From NCBI RefSeq assembly GCF_003261175.1, contig NZ_QLNP01000034.1:1-64000 (forward strand): a stretch of 64,000 nucleotides of DNA, given 5' to 3'. This document shows, piece after piece, positions 26,137 to 36,041 of this stretch. Under the pieces are notes generated by a model that had not been told where the DNA came from, ran no database searches, and saw nothing but the letters and a program-made list of their open reading frames with translations. The DNA is from Arthrobacter globiformis (GTDB taxonomy: Bacteria; Actinomycetota; Actinomycetes; Actinomycetales; Micrococcaceae). Positions within the stretch are counted from its first letter, which is position 1; every line of letters starts with the position of its first letter. The translations under genes and the position numbers were made by a program.

Positions 26137-27183
26137 GTGCGTATTGGACTTATATCGGGGCCGTGGATCCCGGTGCCGCCGCCGGGTTACGGCGGCACCG
26201 AGCGGGTAGTGGAAAGCCTTGCACGCGGATTGGCCGCAGCCGGGCATGAGGTCCTGCTTGCCGCCCCTTCCGACAGCACCTGCCCGGTTCCGCTGGCCCC
26301 CCGGATGCGCCCCTCGGAACCGGCGGACTTGGGACTTGCATTGTCGGAGCTGAGCCACGTTATCAGGGCCTACGACGGCATGGCAGGCATGGACATCATC
26401 CACGACCATACGCTGAGCGGACCGCTGTATGCCGGCCGGCCAGCCGGGGTCCCGGTGGTCACCACCATCCACATCCGCCTGGCTCCGCAGGCCGTGGACC
26501 TGTACACCGCCATCGGAAAGACCACTGGCATCATTGCGATCTCCCGGGACCAGGTGAGCCGCTCGCCGGAGGTCCCGGTGACGAAGGTGATCCACCACGG
26601 CATGGACGTGGCGTCCGTTCCCGTGGGCCAGGGGGACGGCGGTTATCTGTGCTTCATCGGACGGCTGTCCCCGGACAAGGGCATACTCGAAGCAATCCAG
26701 ATCGCACGTGCCGCGGTCATCCCCCTGCGCATCAGTGCCCGGATCCAGGGGCCGGAGGAGCAGGCCTATTTCGACGATGTCGTCAGGCCCGCCCTGGGGC
26801 CCGACGTGGAGTTCACCGGGCCGCTGTCCGACGCCGAGAAATACGAACTGGTCGGTGGTGCGCTCGCGTTCCTGAACCCGATCCAATGGCCCGAACCGTT
26901 CGGGCTCGTGATGATTGAGGCGCTGGCCACTGGAACGCCCGTTGTGGGGACCCCTGCCGGTGCTGCTCCGGAAATCGTGGACCACGGGGTCACGGGTTAC
27001 CTGGGCAGCACCGACCAATTGGCTGGATTCGCCGCCCAGGCCGCGGGCCTCAGCCGGGAAGCCTGCCGCGCCGCCGTCGAGCAGCGCTTCAGTTCGGCCC
27101 GCATGGTGGCCGACCATCTGGCGCTCTATGAACAGATCCTCGGCGGAACGACCGCGGGGGAGCGGCAGGGCACCACCAGCTAG
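26137..27183 (+). CDS. Family 4 glycosyltransferase
   Basis: 348 residues from the GTG at 26137, with GGGAGG about 5 bases upstream. The N-terminal glycine loop of GT4 enzymes (GYGGTERVVESLARGLAAAGHEV), the central FIGRLSPDKGILEAIQ and the donor-binding EPFGLVMIEALATGTPVVGTPAGAAPEIV are all visible. Cytoplasmic retaining transferase; donor and acceptor cannot be read from sequence. Monocistronic. Confidence 0.92.
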   Translation: MRIGLISGPWIPVPPPGYGGTERVVESLARGLAAAGHEVLLAAPSDSTCPVPLAPRMRPSEPADLGLALSELSHVIRAYDGMAGMDIIHDHTLSGPLYAGRPAGVPVVTTIHIRLAPQAVDLYTAIGKTTGIIAISRDQVSRSPEVPVTKVIHHGMDVASVPVGQGDGGYLCFIGRLSPDKGILEAIQIARAAVIPLRISARIQGPEEQAYFDDVVRPALGPDVEFTGPLSDAEKYELVGGALAFLNPIQWPEPFGLVMIEALATGTPVVGTPAGAAPEIVDHGVTGYLGSTDQLAGFAAQAAGLSREACRAAVEQRFSSARMVADHLALYEQILGGTTAGERQGTTS

Positions 27184-27251
27184 CAGGCGGCGACGACCCC
27201 TGCCCGCGAACCTCATGCTGCCGGGGTTTAGCTGTCCGGGGTGAGACGCAT

Positions 27252-28289
27252 TCAAGCACGGGAGCTCCCTTCCGAGGTGCCGGCGTCGGCCTCGTAGCTG
27301 AGGCCGATCTGCCGGCGGACCTCGTCCATCGCGGCCATAATCGCTATGCTCTCGCTCGGCGGAAGGATCGTGCCCGCGGTGACGCCCTCCCGGACCAGGC
27401 GTTCCATCTCGGCCGCCTGATACTGCATGCCCCTGCTGCCGACCTGTTGCTCGAACCGCTCCAGGACGTTTCCGTGGGTGTCGAACACTGTGAAGGGTGT
27501 CGGGTTGTACCAAGTGGACTCGATGTCGATCCACCCTTCTGTTCCGATGACCACTGCCCGGTTGTTTCCGGCCGTGTCCAGTGCACAGTCCAAGATGGCC
27601 TGCTGGCCGTCTGCGTACTCGAAGATCGCCGCCGTCTGGCGGTCCACACCCGTTGCTGTCATGGAGGCGCTGGCCCGGATGCTTTCCGGAGTGCCGAGGA
27701 CGTCAAAAGCGAACGAGACCGGGTAGACGCCGAGGTCCAGCAACGCACCACCGCCCAGGGCAGGATCGTTCAGTCTGTGGGCGGGGTCCTTGGGGAGGTT
27801 CTGTTTGTGGCTGGCCACGACCTTCCGCACCTCGCCCAGCGTGCCTTCCTGGATAACCTCACGGAGGCGGATCATGTGGGGAAGGAAGCGGCTCCACATG
27901 GCCTCCAGCGCCACCAGACCCTTGGACTCGGCCAGGGCAACGAGCTCCTGAGCTTCGCGGGCGTTGATGGTGAACGCCTTCTCCACCAGAACATGCTTTC
28001 CGGCATTGAGGGCGAGCAGCGCGTTCGCATGATGGAAAGGGTGTGGCGTGGCAATGTAGACGATGTCCACGTCCGGGTCGGCGACCAGTGCTTCATAGCT
28101 GCCGTGGGCAGTGGGGATGCTGTGGTTGTCACCGAACGCCCTGCTGGATGGCAGCGTACGTGAGCCGACGGCCTGGACGGTGAATCCGTTCTCGATAAGG
28201 TCCTGTGTTTGCAGGCCGGCGATGAAGCCGGTGCCGAGGATTCCCCAGCGGAGTTTTCCGTCGGAAGTGCCTTGGGGGAGGTTGGTCAC
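27252..28289 (-). CDS. Gfo/Idh/MocA family oxidoreductase (1 of 4)
   Basis: 345 residues, GTG start at 28289 with AAAGGA upstream. NAD(P)-binding motif GILGTGFIAG at the N-terminus, the EKAFTINAREAQEL active-site lysine segment (EKP-type motif with Ala for Pro), then the C-terminal beta-sheet substrate domain (LGGGALLDLGVYPVSFAFDVLG). It resembles the dihydrodiol-dehydrogenase-like subgroup acting on sugars. It is the last gene of a likely five-gene - strand operon starting at 32486; the 94-base gap before it is the largest in the set. Confidence 0.92.
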   Translation of the reverse strand: MTNLPQGTSDGKLRWGILGTGFIAGLQTQDLIENGFTVQAVGSRTLPSSRAFGDNHSIPTAHGSYEALVADPDVDIVYIATPHPFHHANALLALNAGKHVLVEKAFTINAREAQELVALAESKGLVALEAMWSRFLPHMIRLREVIQEGTLGEVRKVVASHKQNLPKDPAHRLNDPALGGGALLDLGVYPVSFAFDVLGTPESIRASASMTATGVDRQTAAIFEYADGQQAILDCALDTAGNNRAVVIGTEGWIDIESTWYNPTPFTVFDTHGNVLERFEQQVGSRGMQYQAAEMERLVREGVTAGTILPPSESIAIMAAMDEVRRQIGLSYEADAGTSEGSSRA

Positions 28290-28383
28290 GTTAGTCCTTT
28301 TTCGTGGTGGGGCGGGTGAATGGGTAAGCCACGTAAGCGAACCGGGCGCAATCGGGTGACCAGGCCGGGTTGAAGTGTGCCGG

Positions 28384-29385
28384 TCATTCCTTGCTGCTGA
28401 AGGCCGCGTCGAAGCTGGTCTGCGACGCGGGGAAGTCGAACTTTTTGAGGGCGGCGAGGGCTTCGGGGGCGCCGTGGAGGCGGTCCATGCCGGCGTCTTC
28501 CCACTCGATGCTGATGGGGCCGGTGTAGCCGATTGCGGTGAGGGCGCGGAAGGAGGATTCCCAGGGGACGTCGCCGCGTCCTGCGGAAACGAAGTCCCAG
28601 CCGCGGCGGGGGTCGCCCCAGGGCAGGTGCGAGCCCATGACGGTGTTCCGGCCGGTGAAGCGGAGCTTGGTGTCTTTGCAGTCGACGTGGTAGATCCGGT
28701 CCTTGAAGTCCCAGATGAAGGAGACGGGGTCGATGCCCTGCCACATGAAGTGGGAGGGGTCCCAGTTCAGGCCGAATGCTTCGCGGTGGCCGATCGCTTC
28801 GAGGGTGCGGACGGTGGTCCAGTAGTCGTAGGCGATCTCGGAGGGGTGAACTTCGTGGGCGAAGCGGACCCCGCATTCATCGAAGACGTCCAGGATGGGG
28901 TTCCAGCGGTCGGCGAAGTCCTGGTAGCCGGCGTCGATGACCTTTTCCGGGACGGGCGGGAACATGGCGACGTACTGCCAGATGGAGGAGCCGGTGAACC
29001 CGACGACGGTGTCCACGCCCAAAGCGCGCGCGAGGCGGGCGGTGTGTTTCATTTCCTCGGCGGCACGCTGGCGGACGCCTTCGGGGTCGCCGTCGCCCCA
29101 GACCTTGGACCCGACGATGGCTTCGTGGCGGAAGTCGATCGGGTCATCGCAGACGGCCTGGCCCTTGAGGTGGTTGGAGATCGCCCAGACCTTGAGGTTG
29201 TACTTTTCCAGGACTGCGAGTTTGGACTCGACGTAGCCGGGTTCGTCCCAGCGCCAGGCGTCCAAGTGGTCGCCGGAAACGGCGATTTCCAGGCCGTCGT
29301 AGCCCCAGCCGGACGCGAGTTTGGCGACTTCCTCGAAGGGCAGGTCGGCCCACTGGCCGGTGAAAAGGGTGTACGGCCGGGGCAT
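28384..29385 (-). CDS. Sugar phosphate isomerase/epimerase family TIM barrel
   Basis: 333 residues from the ATG at 29385 (AAGGAG upstream). AP-endonuclease-2/xylose-isomerase-like barrel with metal-ligand segments FAHEVHPSE, LNWDPSHF, YHVDCKD and ISIEWED. Such enzymes isomerise, epimerise, dehydrate or cleave sugars and keto-sugars. The gene begins one base after the stop of the dehydrogenase gene at 29387, so the two are expressed together; product and substrate may pass between them. The exact reaction is unknown. Confidence 0.9.
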   Translation of the reverse strand: MPRPYTLFTGQWADLPFEEVAKLASGWGYDGLEIAVSGDHLDAWRWDEPGYVESKLAVLEKYNLKVWAISNHLKGQAVCDDPIDFRHEAIVGSKVWGDGDPEGVRQRAAEEMKHTARLARALGVDTVVGFTGSSIWQYVAMFPPVPEKVIDAGYQDFADRWNPILDVFDECGVRFAHEVHPSEIAYDYWTTVRTLEAIGHREAFGLNWDPSHFMWQGIDPVSFIWDFKDRIYHVDCKDTKLRFTGRNTVMGSHLPWGDPRRGWDFVSAGRGDVPWESSFRALTAIGYTGPISIEWEDAGMDRLHGAPEALAALKKFDFPASQTSFDAAFSSKE

Positions 29386-29386
29386 A

Positions 29387-30607
29387 TCAGGCTCCTTCGG
29401 ATGCGGTGTCGGTCGGGGCGGCGGCTGCGGCGCCGATGGCTGGGACGAGCTGGATGGTGGCGCTTTTCGCTGCCGCAGACTCCTCAACGGCGGCGAGGAC
29501 GCGCTGGACGGCGAGGCCCTCTTCGAACGACGGCGACGGCGGGGTCCCGCCGCCCACAGCAAGAAGGAAATCGCGGATCTCGTGCGTGAAGGTGTGTTCC
29601 CAGCCGATGATGTGGCCCTGCGGCCACCAGGCGTCCAGGTACGGGTGTTCGGGTTCGTTGACCAGGATCCGGCGGAAGCCCTGCTCCCGCACCGGGACGG
29701 TGGCGTCCAGGAAACCGAGTTCGTTCAGGTTCTCCAGGTCAAAGAGGATGGTGCCCTTCTCGCCGTAAATCTCCAGTCTCAGGGAGTTCTTCTGCCCGGT
29801 GGCCACCCGGGAGACTTCGACGGAGGCAATGGCCCCGGAGGCGAGCGACAGCGTGGCCCAGGCGGCGTCGTCGACCGTTACCTCCTCCAGACCGGACGAG
29901 CCGGGCCGGCGGGTTGTGAAGGTGTGCAGCCGGCCGGAGACCTCGGTGACGGTGTCTCCGAGGAGGAACATGACCTGGTCGATTGCGTGGGAGGCGATGT
30001 CCCCGAGCGCGCCGGACCCGGCGGTTTCCTTGTTCAGCCGCCAGGACATGGGGGATGCAGGCTCGCTGAGCCAGTCCTGCAGGTATGCGGCGCGGACGTG
30101 CCGGACGGTGCCGAGCCGGCCCTCCGCGATCAGCTCCTTCGCGAGGGCCAGGGCGGGCACGCGGCGGTAGTTGAACCCGACCATGGACTGCACCCCGTTG
30201 ACCCGCGCCGCTCGCGCCGCCTCGGTCATGGCCTCGGCCTCCGCCAGGGTGTTGGCCAGTGGCTTCTCCACGAGCACGTGCTTCCCGGCTTCGAGGGCCG
30301 CGATGGCGATCTCGGCGTGCATCCAGCCCGGGGCGCAGATGTCCACGATGTCGATGTCGTCCCGATCCAGGACCGAACGCCAGTCCGTCGCGGACTCGGC
30401 CCAGCCGTACTTAGCTGCGGCGTTGGCGACCTGGCCGGCGTCCCGGCCGACGAGCACTTTCTGCACGAAGGCCGGGACGTCGAAGAAGGACGCGACGTTC
30501 CGCCACGCGTTCGAGTGGGCCTTGCCCATGAACGCGTAGCCGATCATCGCCACACCCAAAGGGCGGTTGTCTCCCGGTGGAGTGTCGGGGGATTCGGACG
30601 AAGTCAT
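29387..30607 (-). CDS. Gfo/Idh/MocA family oxidoreductase (2 of 4)
   Basis: 406 residues. Nucleotide-binding GVAMIGYAFMGKAHSNAW, the catalytic EKPLANTLAEAEAM (Lys of the EKP motif) and SGALGDIASHAIDQVMFLLGD with the conserved Asp and His. Proteins of this subgroup oxidise or reduce sugar or inositol hydroxyls with NAD(P). ATG at 30607 with AGGACC just before it. It follows the gene at 30616 by 8 bases and precedes the TIM-barrel gene by 1 base. Confidence 0.93.
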   Translation of the reverse strand: MTSSESPDTPPGDNRPLGVAMIGYAFMGKAHSNAWRNVASFFDVPAFVQKVLVGRDAGQVANAAAKYGWAESATDWRSVLDRDDIDIVDICAPGWMHAEIAIAALEAGKHVLVEKPLANTLAEAEAMTEAARAARVNGVQSMVGFNYRRVPALALAKELIAEGRLGTVRHVRAAYLQDWLSEPASPMSWRLNKETAGSGALGDIASHAIDQVMFLLGDTVTEVSGRLHTFTTRRPGSSGLEEVTVDDAAWATLSLASGAIASVEVSRVATGQKNSLRLEIYGEKGTILFDLENLNELGFLDATVPVREQGFRRILVNEPEHPYLDAWWPQGHIIGWEHTFTHEIRDFLLAVGGGTPPSPSFEEGLAVQRVLAAVEESAAAKSATIQLVPAIGAAAAAPTDTASEGA

Positions 30608-30615
30608 TGCTGGTC

Positions 30616-31734
30616 CTAGAGGGTGGGTGCGGTGGGGTCCCAGTCCTCGGGGAGGGCTGGCGACGCGGGGGCAGAGCTTTCGACGTTGACGAAGGTGCCG
30701 GATTCCACGGACTCGGAGATCGAGACCATCGTGTCCAGCACGTGGTAGGCCAGGTTGCCCGTGGCGCGGTGCGGAACCCCGGCCCGGATGGAGCGTGCCA
30801 TGTCCAGCACGCCCATGCCGCGGCCGTTGGACGGCCCCATGGCGGGGATAACTGTCCAGTCCTCGTCGCCGGCGCGCCAGAGCCGCACGTCGCCGTCGAA
30901 GTAGTTGGGGTCCGGGAGGGAAATGGTTGCCTCGGTGCCGGTGATCTCCACGAAACCCATCCGCTGCCGCGGCGACTCGAACGAGAAGACGCTGTGAGAG
31001 GACTGCCCGCCTTCGAACTCGGCCATGGCGCTGACGTGGGTTGGGACGTCCACGGTGAACTCTTCGCCGAGCTTGGGGCCGGATCCGATGACACGGACCT
31101 CCTTGGCTTTGGAACCGATGGCTGCGACCTTCCGGACGGAGCCGAAGGTCTGGACCAGGGCAGTGAGGTAGTAGGGGCCCATGTCGAAGAGGGGGCCGGC
31201 GCCGTACTGGAACAGGAATGCCGGATTCGGGTGCCAGGACTCCGGGCCCGGGGTCTGGAACGTCGTCATGGCAGTGAGCGGGGTGCCGATCTCACCGCGT
31301 TCGATGAGCCTGCGGGCAGTCTGGAGCCCGGCGCCGAGGAATGTGTCCGGCGCGGTGCCGAGGCGGATGCCTGCGGCGTCGGCCGTTTTAAGGAGCCCCA
31401 GCCCTGATTCGCGGTCCAGGGAGAAGGGTTTCTCCGTCCAGACATGCTTGCCAGCGTTAACGGCGGCGGCGGCTACTTCCACGTGCGCGGCCGGGATGGT
31501 CAGGTTGACGATGATTTCGACGTCGGGGTGGTTCAGTGCGGCGTCCACGCCTCCCCACTCCGGGATGCCGTATTCCTTGGCGCGTGCCCGGGCTGCCTCC
31601 TCGAAGAGGTCGGCGATGACGTGGACCTTCAGGTCCGGGAAGACCGTCAGGTTGTCCAGGTACTGCTTGCTGATGTTGCCCGCACCGATGACACCGACGC
31701 CGACCGGCCCGCGCCGGGTAGATGCGCCGCTCAT
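30616..31734 (-). CDS. Gfo/Idh/MocA family oxidoreductase (3 of 4)
   Basis: 372 residues. Coenzyme motif GVGVIGAGNISKQYLDNL, catalytic EKPFSLDRESGLGLL, substrate-domain motif GAGPLFDMGPYYLTALVQ. The ATG at 31734 overlaps the stop of the TIM-barrel gene at 31731 (ATGA), so translation is coupled. Likely a sugar dehydrogenase working on an intermediate shared with its operon neighbours. Confidence 0.93.
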   Translation of the reverse strand: MSGASTRRGPVGVGVIGAGNISKQYLDNLTVFPDLKVHVIADLFEEAARARAKEYGIPEWGGVDAALNHPDVEIIVNLTIPAAHVEVAAAAVNAGKHVWTEKPFSLDRESGLGLLKTADAAGIRLGTAPDTFLGAGLQTARRLIERGEIGTPLTAMTTFQTPGPESWHPNPAFLFQYGAGPLFDMGPYYLTALVQTFGSVRKVAAIGSKAKEVRVIGSGPKLGEEFTVDVPTHVSAMAEFEGGQSSHSVFSFESPRQRMGFVEITGTEATISLPDPNYFDGDVRLWRAGDEDWTVIPAMGPSNGRGMGVLDMARSIRAGVPHRATGNLAYHVLDTMVSISESVESGTFVNVESSAPASPALPEDWDPTAPTL

Positions 31735-32486
31735 GCCTGTGCGCCTTCGGTGGCCTTGGCGGAGGAGCTCAGGAACGCAAGCGACTGGGCGATGCCGTCG
31801 AAGATGTCCCCCGAGTAGTCATCGAATTCCACGACGCCGACTTCCAGCGACTTGGCCGCGCCGATGACGTCCCAAACCGGGATTTTGCCCTGGCCGGCAG
31901 GCTGCTGGGCCTTGGTGTCGGTGTTCAGCGGGCCGTCCTTGATGTGAATGAACTTCACCGGGTCACCCAGCTTGGTCAGAATCTCCACCGGGTCCTGGCC
32001 GCCGACGGCGACCCAGTAGGTGTCCACTTCCAGGACCAGCGCGGGGTCCAGCAGCCCTTCGAAGTACTCAAGCGCGGTCTGGCCCTCGATGCTGGACTCC
32101 AGCTCCCAGGCGTGGTTGTGGTAGCCCACGCGGATGCCGTATTCGGCGCCCTTTTTGGCAGCCGCGTTGAGCTTGGCCGCGGTGGCCTGGATGGTCTCCG
32201 CGTCCTGCCAGTGCTCGGCCGTAATGTACGGTTCGATCACCGTTCCGATACCCAGTTCCTTCGCGGCGGCGAAGATTTCGTCCTGGTCCTGGCTGAGCAG
32301 CGGGGCGTGGCCGGACGGCGCAGTGAGCCCGTACTCCTTCAGCGCGGCGCCGAGCTCCTTGGCTGTGGACACGAAGTTGTAAGGCTCAACCTGCGTGAAA
32401 CCGATCTCCGCGACCTTCTTGATGGTGTCGGCCAGGTCCTCCTGGATGGCGTTGCGGAGGGTATACAGCTGCAGTGAGTAAGACAT
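31731..32486 (-). CDS. Sugar phosphate isomerase/epimerase family TIM barrel
   Basis: 251 residues, the first gene of the - strand operon; the ATG at 32486 has AAAGGA upstream. Metal-site segments are FTQVEPYNF, YHNHAWE, LEVDTYWVAVGG, FIHIKDG and VVEFDDY, as in xylose-isomerase-like barrels (IolE/hydroxypyruvate-isomerase relatives). Shorter than the second barrel protein at 28384 and not closely similar to it. Reaction unknown. Confidence 0.9.
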   Translation of the reverse strand: MSYSLQLYTLRNAIQEDLADTIKKVAEIGFTQVEPYNFVSTAKELGAALKEYGLTAPSGHAPLLSQDQDEIFAAAKELGIGTVIEPYITAEHWQDAETIQATAAKLNAAAKKGAEYGIRVGYHNHAWELESSIEGQTALEYFEGLLDPALVLEVDTYWVAVGGQDPVEILTKLGDPVKFIHIKDGPLNTDTKAQQPAGQGKIPVWDVIGAAKSLEVGVVEFDDYSGDIFDGIAQSLAFLSSSAKATEGAQA

Positions 32487-32696
32487 GTCATTCCTTTGCG
32501 GCAGTTGGTTTGTTCTCGAAAGAGGGGCTTGCGGTTCAGGACGGCTACCAGCCGGCGAGACTTCCGCTGATGCCGCCGACGCTGAAGTATTGGTGGTGGC
32601 TCGACAAGTCCATACCTCTTCGTAATTGCCGGAAAGCTCTGTCCGCCGCGACCGGTGATACTCGGATGCGGCTCACCGCTCAACCTAGAACCACTT

Positions 32697-32710
32697 TTGA
32701 CGAACGTCAA
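32697..32710. promoter_or_regulatory. Putative operator for the ROK regulator
   Basis: Perfect dyad TTGACG-AA-CGTCAA in the 296-base divergent region between the - strand sugar operon and the ROK gene. Flanking ACTTTT and AAAAGT extend the symmetry with a 2-base offset. Position and symmetry fit the site of a dimeric regulator; assignment to this ROK protein is inference. Confidence 0.55.
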
Positions 32711-32782
32711 GCAAAAGTCAGAGGTTATCGATCTTCTTTGTGTCTTGTGACACTCAGAAGCATTCGTGCTATCACTGAAGCC

Positions 32783-34006
32783 ATGAGTCCACGAACGGGT
32801 AATAGCCAGACAGCGGAGCCGGTTGCCGCCGAGGGTACGGGCAGCCTGTCCCGCGCTGGCGACCTGTTCCAGCTGCTCCGCGACGGCAGGGCCCGGACCC
32901 GGGCCGAGCTGGCGCTGACCACCGGACTGGCGCGCTCCACGGTGGCTTCCCGCATTGATGCACTAATTGCCTCTGGGCTGGTGGGCCCCGCCGGTGAGGC
33001 GACATCGAGCGGCGGCAGGCCACCGTCGCGCTTTGCCTTCAGGCCTGCCGCCCGGGCAGTGCTGGCTGTCGACGTCGGTGCCACCCACGTGATCATCGCG
33101 GTCACCGACCTGGGCGGAAACATCCTCAGGGAACGGCGCCTGGTCCAGGATGTGGCCGCGGGGCCAGAGGCAGTGCTGGACCGGCTCGTGACCGAGGCGA
33201 CGTCGCTGCTGCCGGAGACGGGACGGACTCCGGAGGACCTTGCCGGCTTCGGAATCGGCCTGCCGGGACCCGTGGAGCATGCCACCGGCATGCCGGTGAA
33301 ACCGCCCATCATGCCGGGCTGGGACGGGTTCGACGTAGTCAGTTACGTCCAGCGCTCGTTCCCGGTGCCGGTGCTGGTGGACAACGACGTCAACATCATG
33401 GCGCTGGGTGAACGCACAGCCCATTGGCCGGAGCACGACAACGTCCTGTTTATCAAGGTGGCCACGGGCATCGGGGCCGGCATCATCAGCAACGGTGAAC
33501 TGCAGCGCGGTGCCAATGGCACGGCCGGCGACCTGGGCCACGTCCGGGTGCCCAGGGGCGATGACGTCCTGTGCCGGTGCGGCAACTACGGCTGCCTTGA
33601 GGCGCTTGCGTCAGGCCCTGCAGTGGCGCGGACGCTGGCGGCGCAGGGCGTTCACGCAGAGAGCGGGGCCGACGTCCTTCGCTTGGTGGCCGAGGGCAAC
33701 CTGCAGGCCATCCAGGCCCTGCGGCAGGCCGGGCGGGACGTGGGCGACGTGCTCGCCACCGTGGTGAATCTCCTGAATCCCTCCGTCATCGTCGTGGGCG
33801 GAAGCCTTGGCCAGGCGGGCGAGCACCTTATGGCGGGCGTGCGCGAAGTGGTCTACCGAAGGTCGCTGCCGCTTGCCACCACGCACCTGCGCATCGGCCT
33901 GTCCATAGCGGGCAGCCAGGCTGCCGTGCTGGGCGCAAGCCAAATGGTGACCCAGCACGTCCTTTCCCCGACGGTCATCGAAGCAACACTGCAGGCCACG
34001 GGCTAG
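32783..34006 (+). CDS. ROK family transcriptional regulator
   Basis: 407 residues from the ATG at 32783; the frame is open upstream but reads as leader. N-terminal winged helix (LFQLLRDGRARTRAELALTTGLARSTVASRIDALIASGLV), then a ROK domain with the ATP-binding-like VLAVDVGATHVIIAVTD and the zinc motif CRCGNYGCLEAL. Expected to repress sugar genes and release on binding a sugar or sugar phosphate. It is divergent from the five-gene operon and upstream of the thuB-like/thuA genes, so it may control both. Confidence 0.93.
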   Translation: MSPRTGNSQTAEPVAAEGTGSLSRAGDLFQLLRDGRARTRAELALTTGLARSTVASRIDALIASGLVGPAGEATSSGGRPPSRFAFRPAARAVLAVDVGATHVIIAVTDLGGNILRERRLVQDVAAGPEAVLDRLVTEATSLLPETGRTPEDLAGFGIGLPGPVEHATGMPVKPPIMPGWDGFDVVSYVQRSFPVPVLVDNDVNIMALGERTAHWPEHDNVLFIKVATGIGAGIISNGELQRGANGTAGDLGHVRVPRGDDVLCRCGNYGCLEALASGPAVARTLAAQGVHAESGADVLRLVAEGNLQAIQALRQAGRDVGDVLATVVNLLNPSVIVVGGSLGQAGEHLMAGVREVVYRRSLPLATTHLRIGLSIAGSQAAVLGASQMVTQHVLSPTVIEATLQATG

Positions 34007-34072
34007 CCACCGGCAATGGGCTAGCCGCAGGAAGACCGACTTTCACACCCACGCGAAACGGAGCCTTGAACA

Positions 34073-35167
34073 TTGAGCAACCAGAAGAACCCACCCCTGA
34101 AGGTCGGCGTCGTCGGCATCGGCTGGGCCGGCCAGCAGCACATCGATGCCTACAAGAAGATCGACGGTGTGGAACTCGTCGCGGTCGCCGCGATGGAAGA
34201 GGACCTGCTGAGGAAAATCAAGGACGAGCACAGCGTCCCCCATACGTTTGCCCGCTGGGAGGACCTGATCGAACTCGACGGGCTCGACGCCGTCAGCGTG
34301 GCAGTACCGACCTTCCTGCACGCCCCGATTGCCATCGCCGCCCTGGAGCGCGGCCTCCACGTCCTGAGCGAGAAGCCCCTGGCGCGCAACGGCGAGGAAG
34401 GGCTCCAGATGGTGGAGGCCGCACGGAAGGCCGGCCGCGTCCTGGACGTGGCCTTCAACCACCGCCGCCGCGGCGACATTCAAAAGCTGAAAGGCATCAT
34501 CGACGACGGCGAACTCGGCCGTCCGTACTACGCCAAGGCGTCGTGGCTGCGCCGGCAGGGCATCCCCATGCTCGGCAGCTGGTTCACCAACCCTGCGCTC
34601 GCAGGCGGGGGACCGTTGGCCGACATCGGCGTCCATGTCCTGGACTATGCCCTGCACCTGCTGGGCGAACCCCGGGTCCTCTCCGTCTCGGCGTCGACCC
34701 ATTCTGAGCTGGGCCCCCGCGGCCTTGGCGGCAACGCCCGCTATACCGCCATGAAGTCCTCCCACAAGTTTGAGGTGGAGGACTTCGCCTCGGCGTTCAT
34801 CCGTCTCGAAGGCGGCGGCACGCTGATCCTCGAAGCCGGCTGGGCCGCCTACCGGGACGAGGAGGACCTGATGGACTTCACCGTTTACGGCACCGACGGC
34901 GGAGCGGAACTCCGCGCCGTCGGGGCATCCAACGTCCCCGTCGCCGACGTCCGGGTCTTCAAGGAAAAGGACGGCGAGAACGCCGACTACGTGGTGGTCG
35001 CCGAGCCCGGCAGGGCGCACCAGGCCGTGGTGGAGGACTTTGTGGACGCCGTCCGCGGCGGTGAGACCGTATGGGGAGCCCACGACGGGTCACTCGCCCT
35101 GACCCGCGCCCTGGTGCTCGACGCCTGCTACCAGTCCGCCCTCGAACAGCGCGAAGTGAGGCTCTGA
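34073..35167 (+). CDS. Gfo/Idh/MocA family oxidoreductase (4 of 4), ThuB-like context
   Basis: 364 residues, TTG start with CGGAG about 9 bases upstream. Coenzyme motif [17 protein letters not shown], catalytic [15 protein letters not shown], substrate motif [20 protein letters not shown]. It is followed one base later by thuA. In rhizobia ThuA and ThuB act together on trehalose and related disaccharides through 3-keto derivatives; by analogy this is a ThuB-type glycoside 3-dehydrogenase, but the substrate here is not shown. Confidence 0.9.
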   Translation: MSNQKNPPLKVGVVGIGWAGQQHIDAYKKIDGVELVAVAAMEEDLLRKIKDEHSVPHTFARWEDLIELDGLDAVSVAVPTFLHAPIAIAALERGLHVLSEKPLARNGEEGLQMVEAARKAGRVLDVAFNHRRRGDIQKLKGIIDDGELGRPYYAKASWLRRQGIPMLGSWFTNPALAGGGPLADIGVHVLDYALHLLGEPRVLSVSASTHSELGPRGLGGNARYTAMKSSHKFEVEDFASAFIRLEGGGTLILEAGWAAYRDEEDLMDFTVYGTDGGAELRAVGASNVPVADVRVFKEKDGENADYVVVAEPGRAHQAVVEDFVDAVRGGETVWGAHDGSLALTRALVLDACYQSALEQREVRL

Positions 35168-35168
35168 C

Positions 35169-35918
35169 ATGACCGAAAAACTCAACATCCTTGTCTGGAA
35201 CGAAGGCGTCCACGAGGCGAACAACCAGCCGGAAACCATGGCCGAGATGTACCCCAACGGCATGCACGGCGCCATCGCCGACGGGCTCAGGGGCTTTTAC
35301 CCGGATTCCGGCATCACCACCGCCACGCTCGCCGACCCGGAGCACGGGCTCTCCGAGGAGACACTGGCCGCCACGGACGTGCTCCTGTGGTGGGGGCACG
35401 TGGCCCACGGTGACGTCAGCGACGAGGTGGTGGAGCGGGTGCAGCGGCACGTCCTGGGCGGCATGGGGCTGATCGTGCTGCACTCCGGACACTTCGCGAA
35501 GATCTTCACGAAACTGCTCGGCACCACGTGTTCGCTGAAGTGGCGCAATGAAGGCGAGCGGGAACTTGTGTGGACCGTGAAGCCGTCGCATCCGATTGCC
35601 GCCGGCGTGGAAAGCCCCATCGTGATCCCGAAGCAGGAGATGTACGGCGAGCTCTTCGACATTCCCGAGCCGGACGACCTCATCTTCATCAGCTCCTTCG
35701 AAGGCGGCGAGGTGTTCCGCTCGGGCGTGACGTTCACACGCGGGAAGGGCCGCATCTTCTACTTCAGCCCGGGCGACCAGGAGTACCCCGTGTACCACCA
35801 GCCGCAGATCCGGCAGGTGATCGCCAACGGCGTGGGCTGGGTGGCCCAGCCGGGCCGGTTCCGCGAGGAACCCGGTGTCAGCAACGCCCCGCGGGACTGG
35901 TTCCTGAACACGCCCTAA
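35169..35918 (+). CDS. ThuA domain protein (trehalose utilization family)
   Basis: 249 residues. ThuA-like class-I glutamine-amidotransferase-like fold: [58 protein letters not shown], then [17 protein letters not shown] and [29 protein letters not shown]. Overlap-like spacing (1 base) after the dehydrogenase indicates one operon. Family members handle 3-keto-disaccharides in non-hydrolytic sugar breakdown. Confidence 0.92.
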   Translation: MTEKLNILVWNEGVHEANNQPETMAEMYPNGMHGAIADGLRGFYPDSGITTATLADPEHGLSEETLAATDVLLWWGHVAHGDVSDEVVERVQRHVLGGMGLIVLHSGHFAKIFTKLLGTTCSLKWRNEGERELVWTVKPSHPIAAGVESPIVIPKQEMYGELFDIPEPDDLIFISSFEGGEVFRSGVTFTRGKGRIFYFSPGDQEYPVYHQPQIRQVIANGVGWVAQPGRFREEPGVSNAPRDWFLNTP

Positions 35919-36041
35919 GCGCGAACGGACCCCTGTGGCCCGGCGCTCCCGCCGCCCTGTCCGCCGGTAGGGGCGCCGCGTGATAGCAATGAGGGTGATG
36001 AAACCCTTTGCCCGCATCCAGCGCCCTGACGTCCGCGCCCT

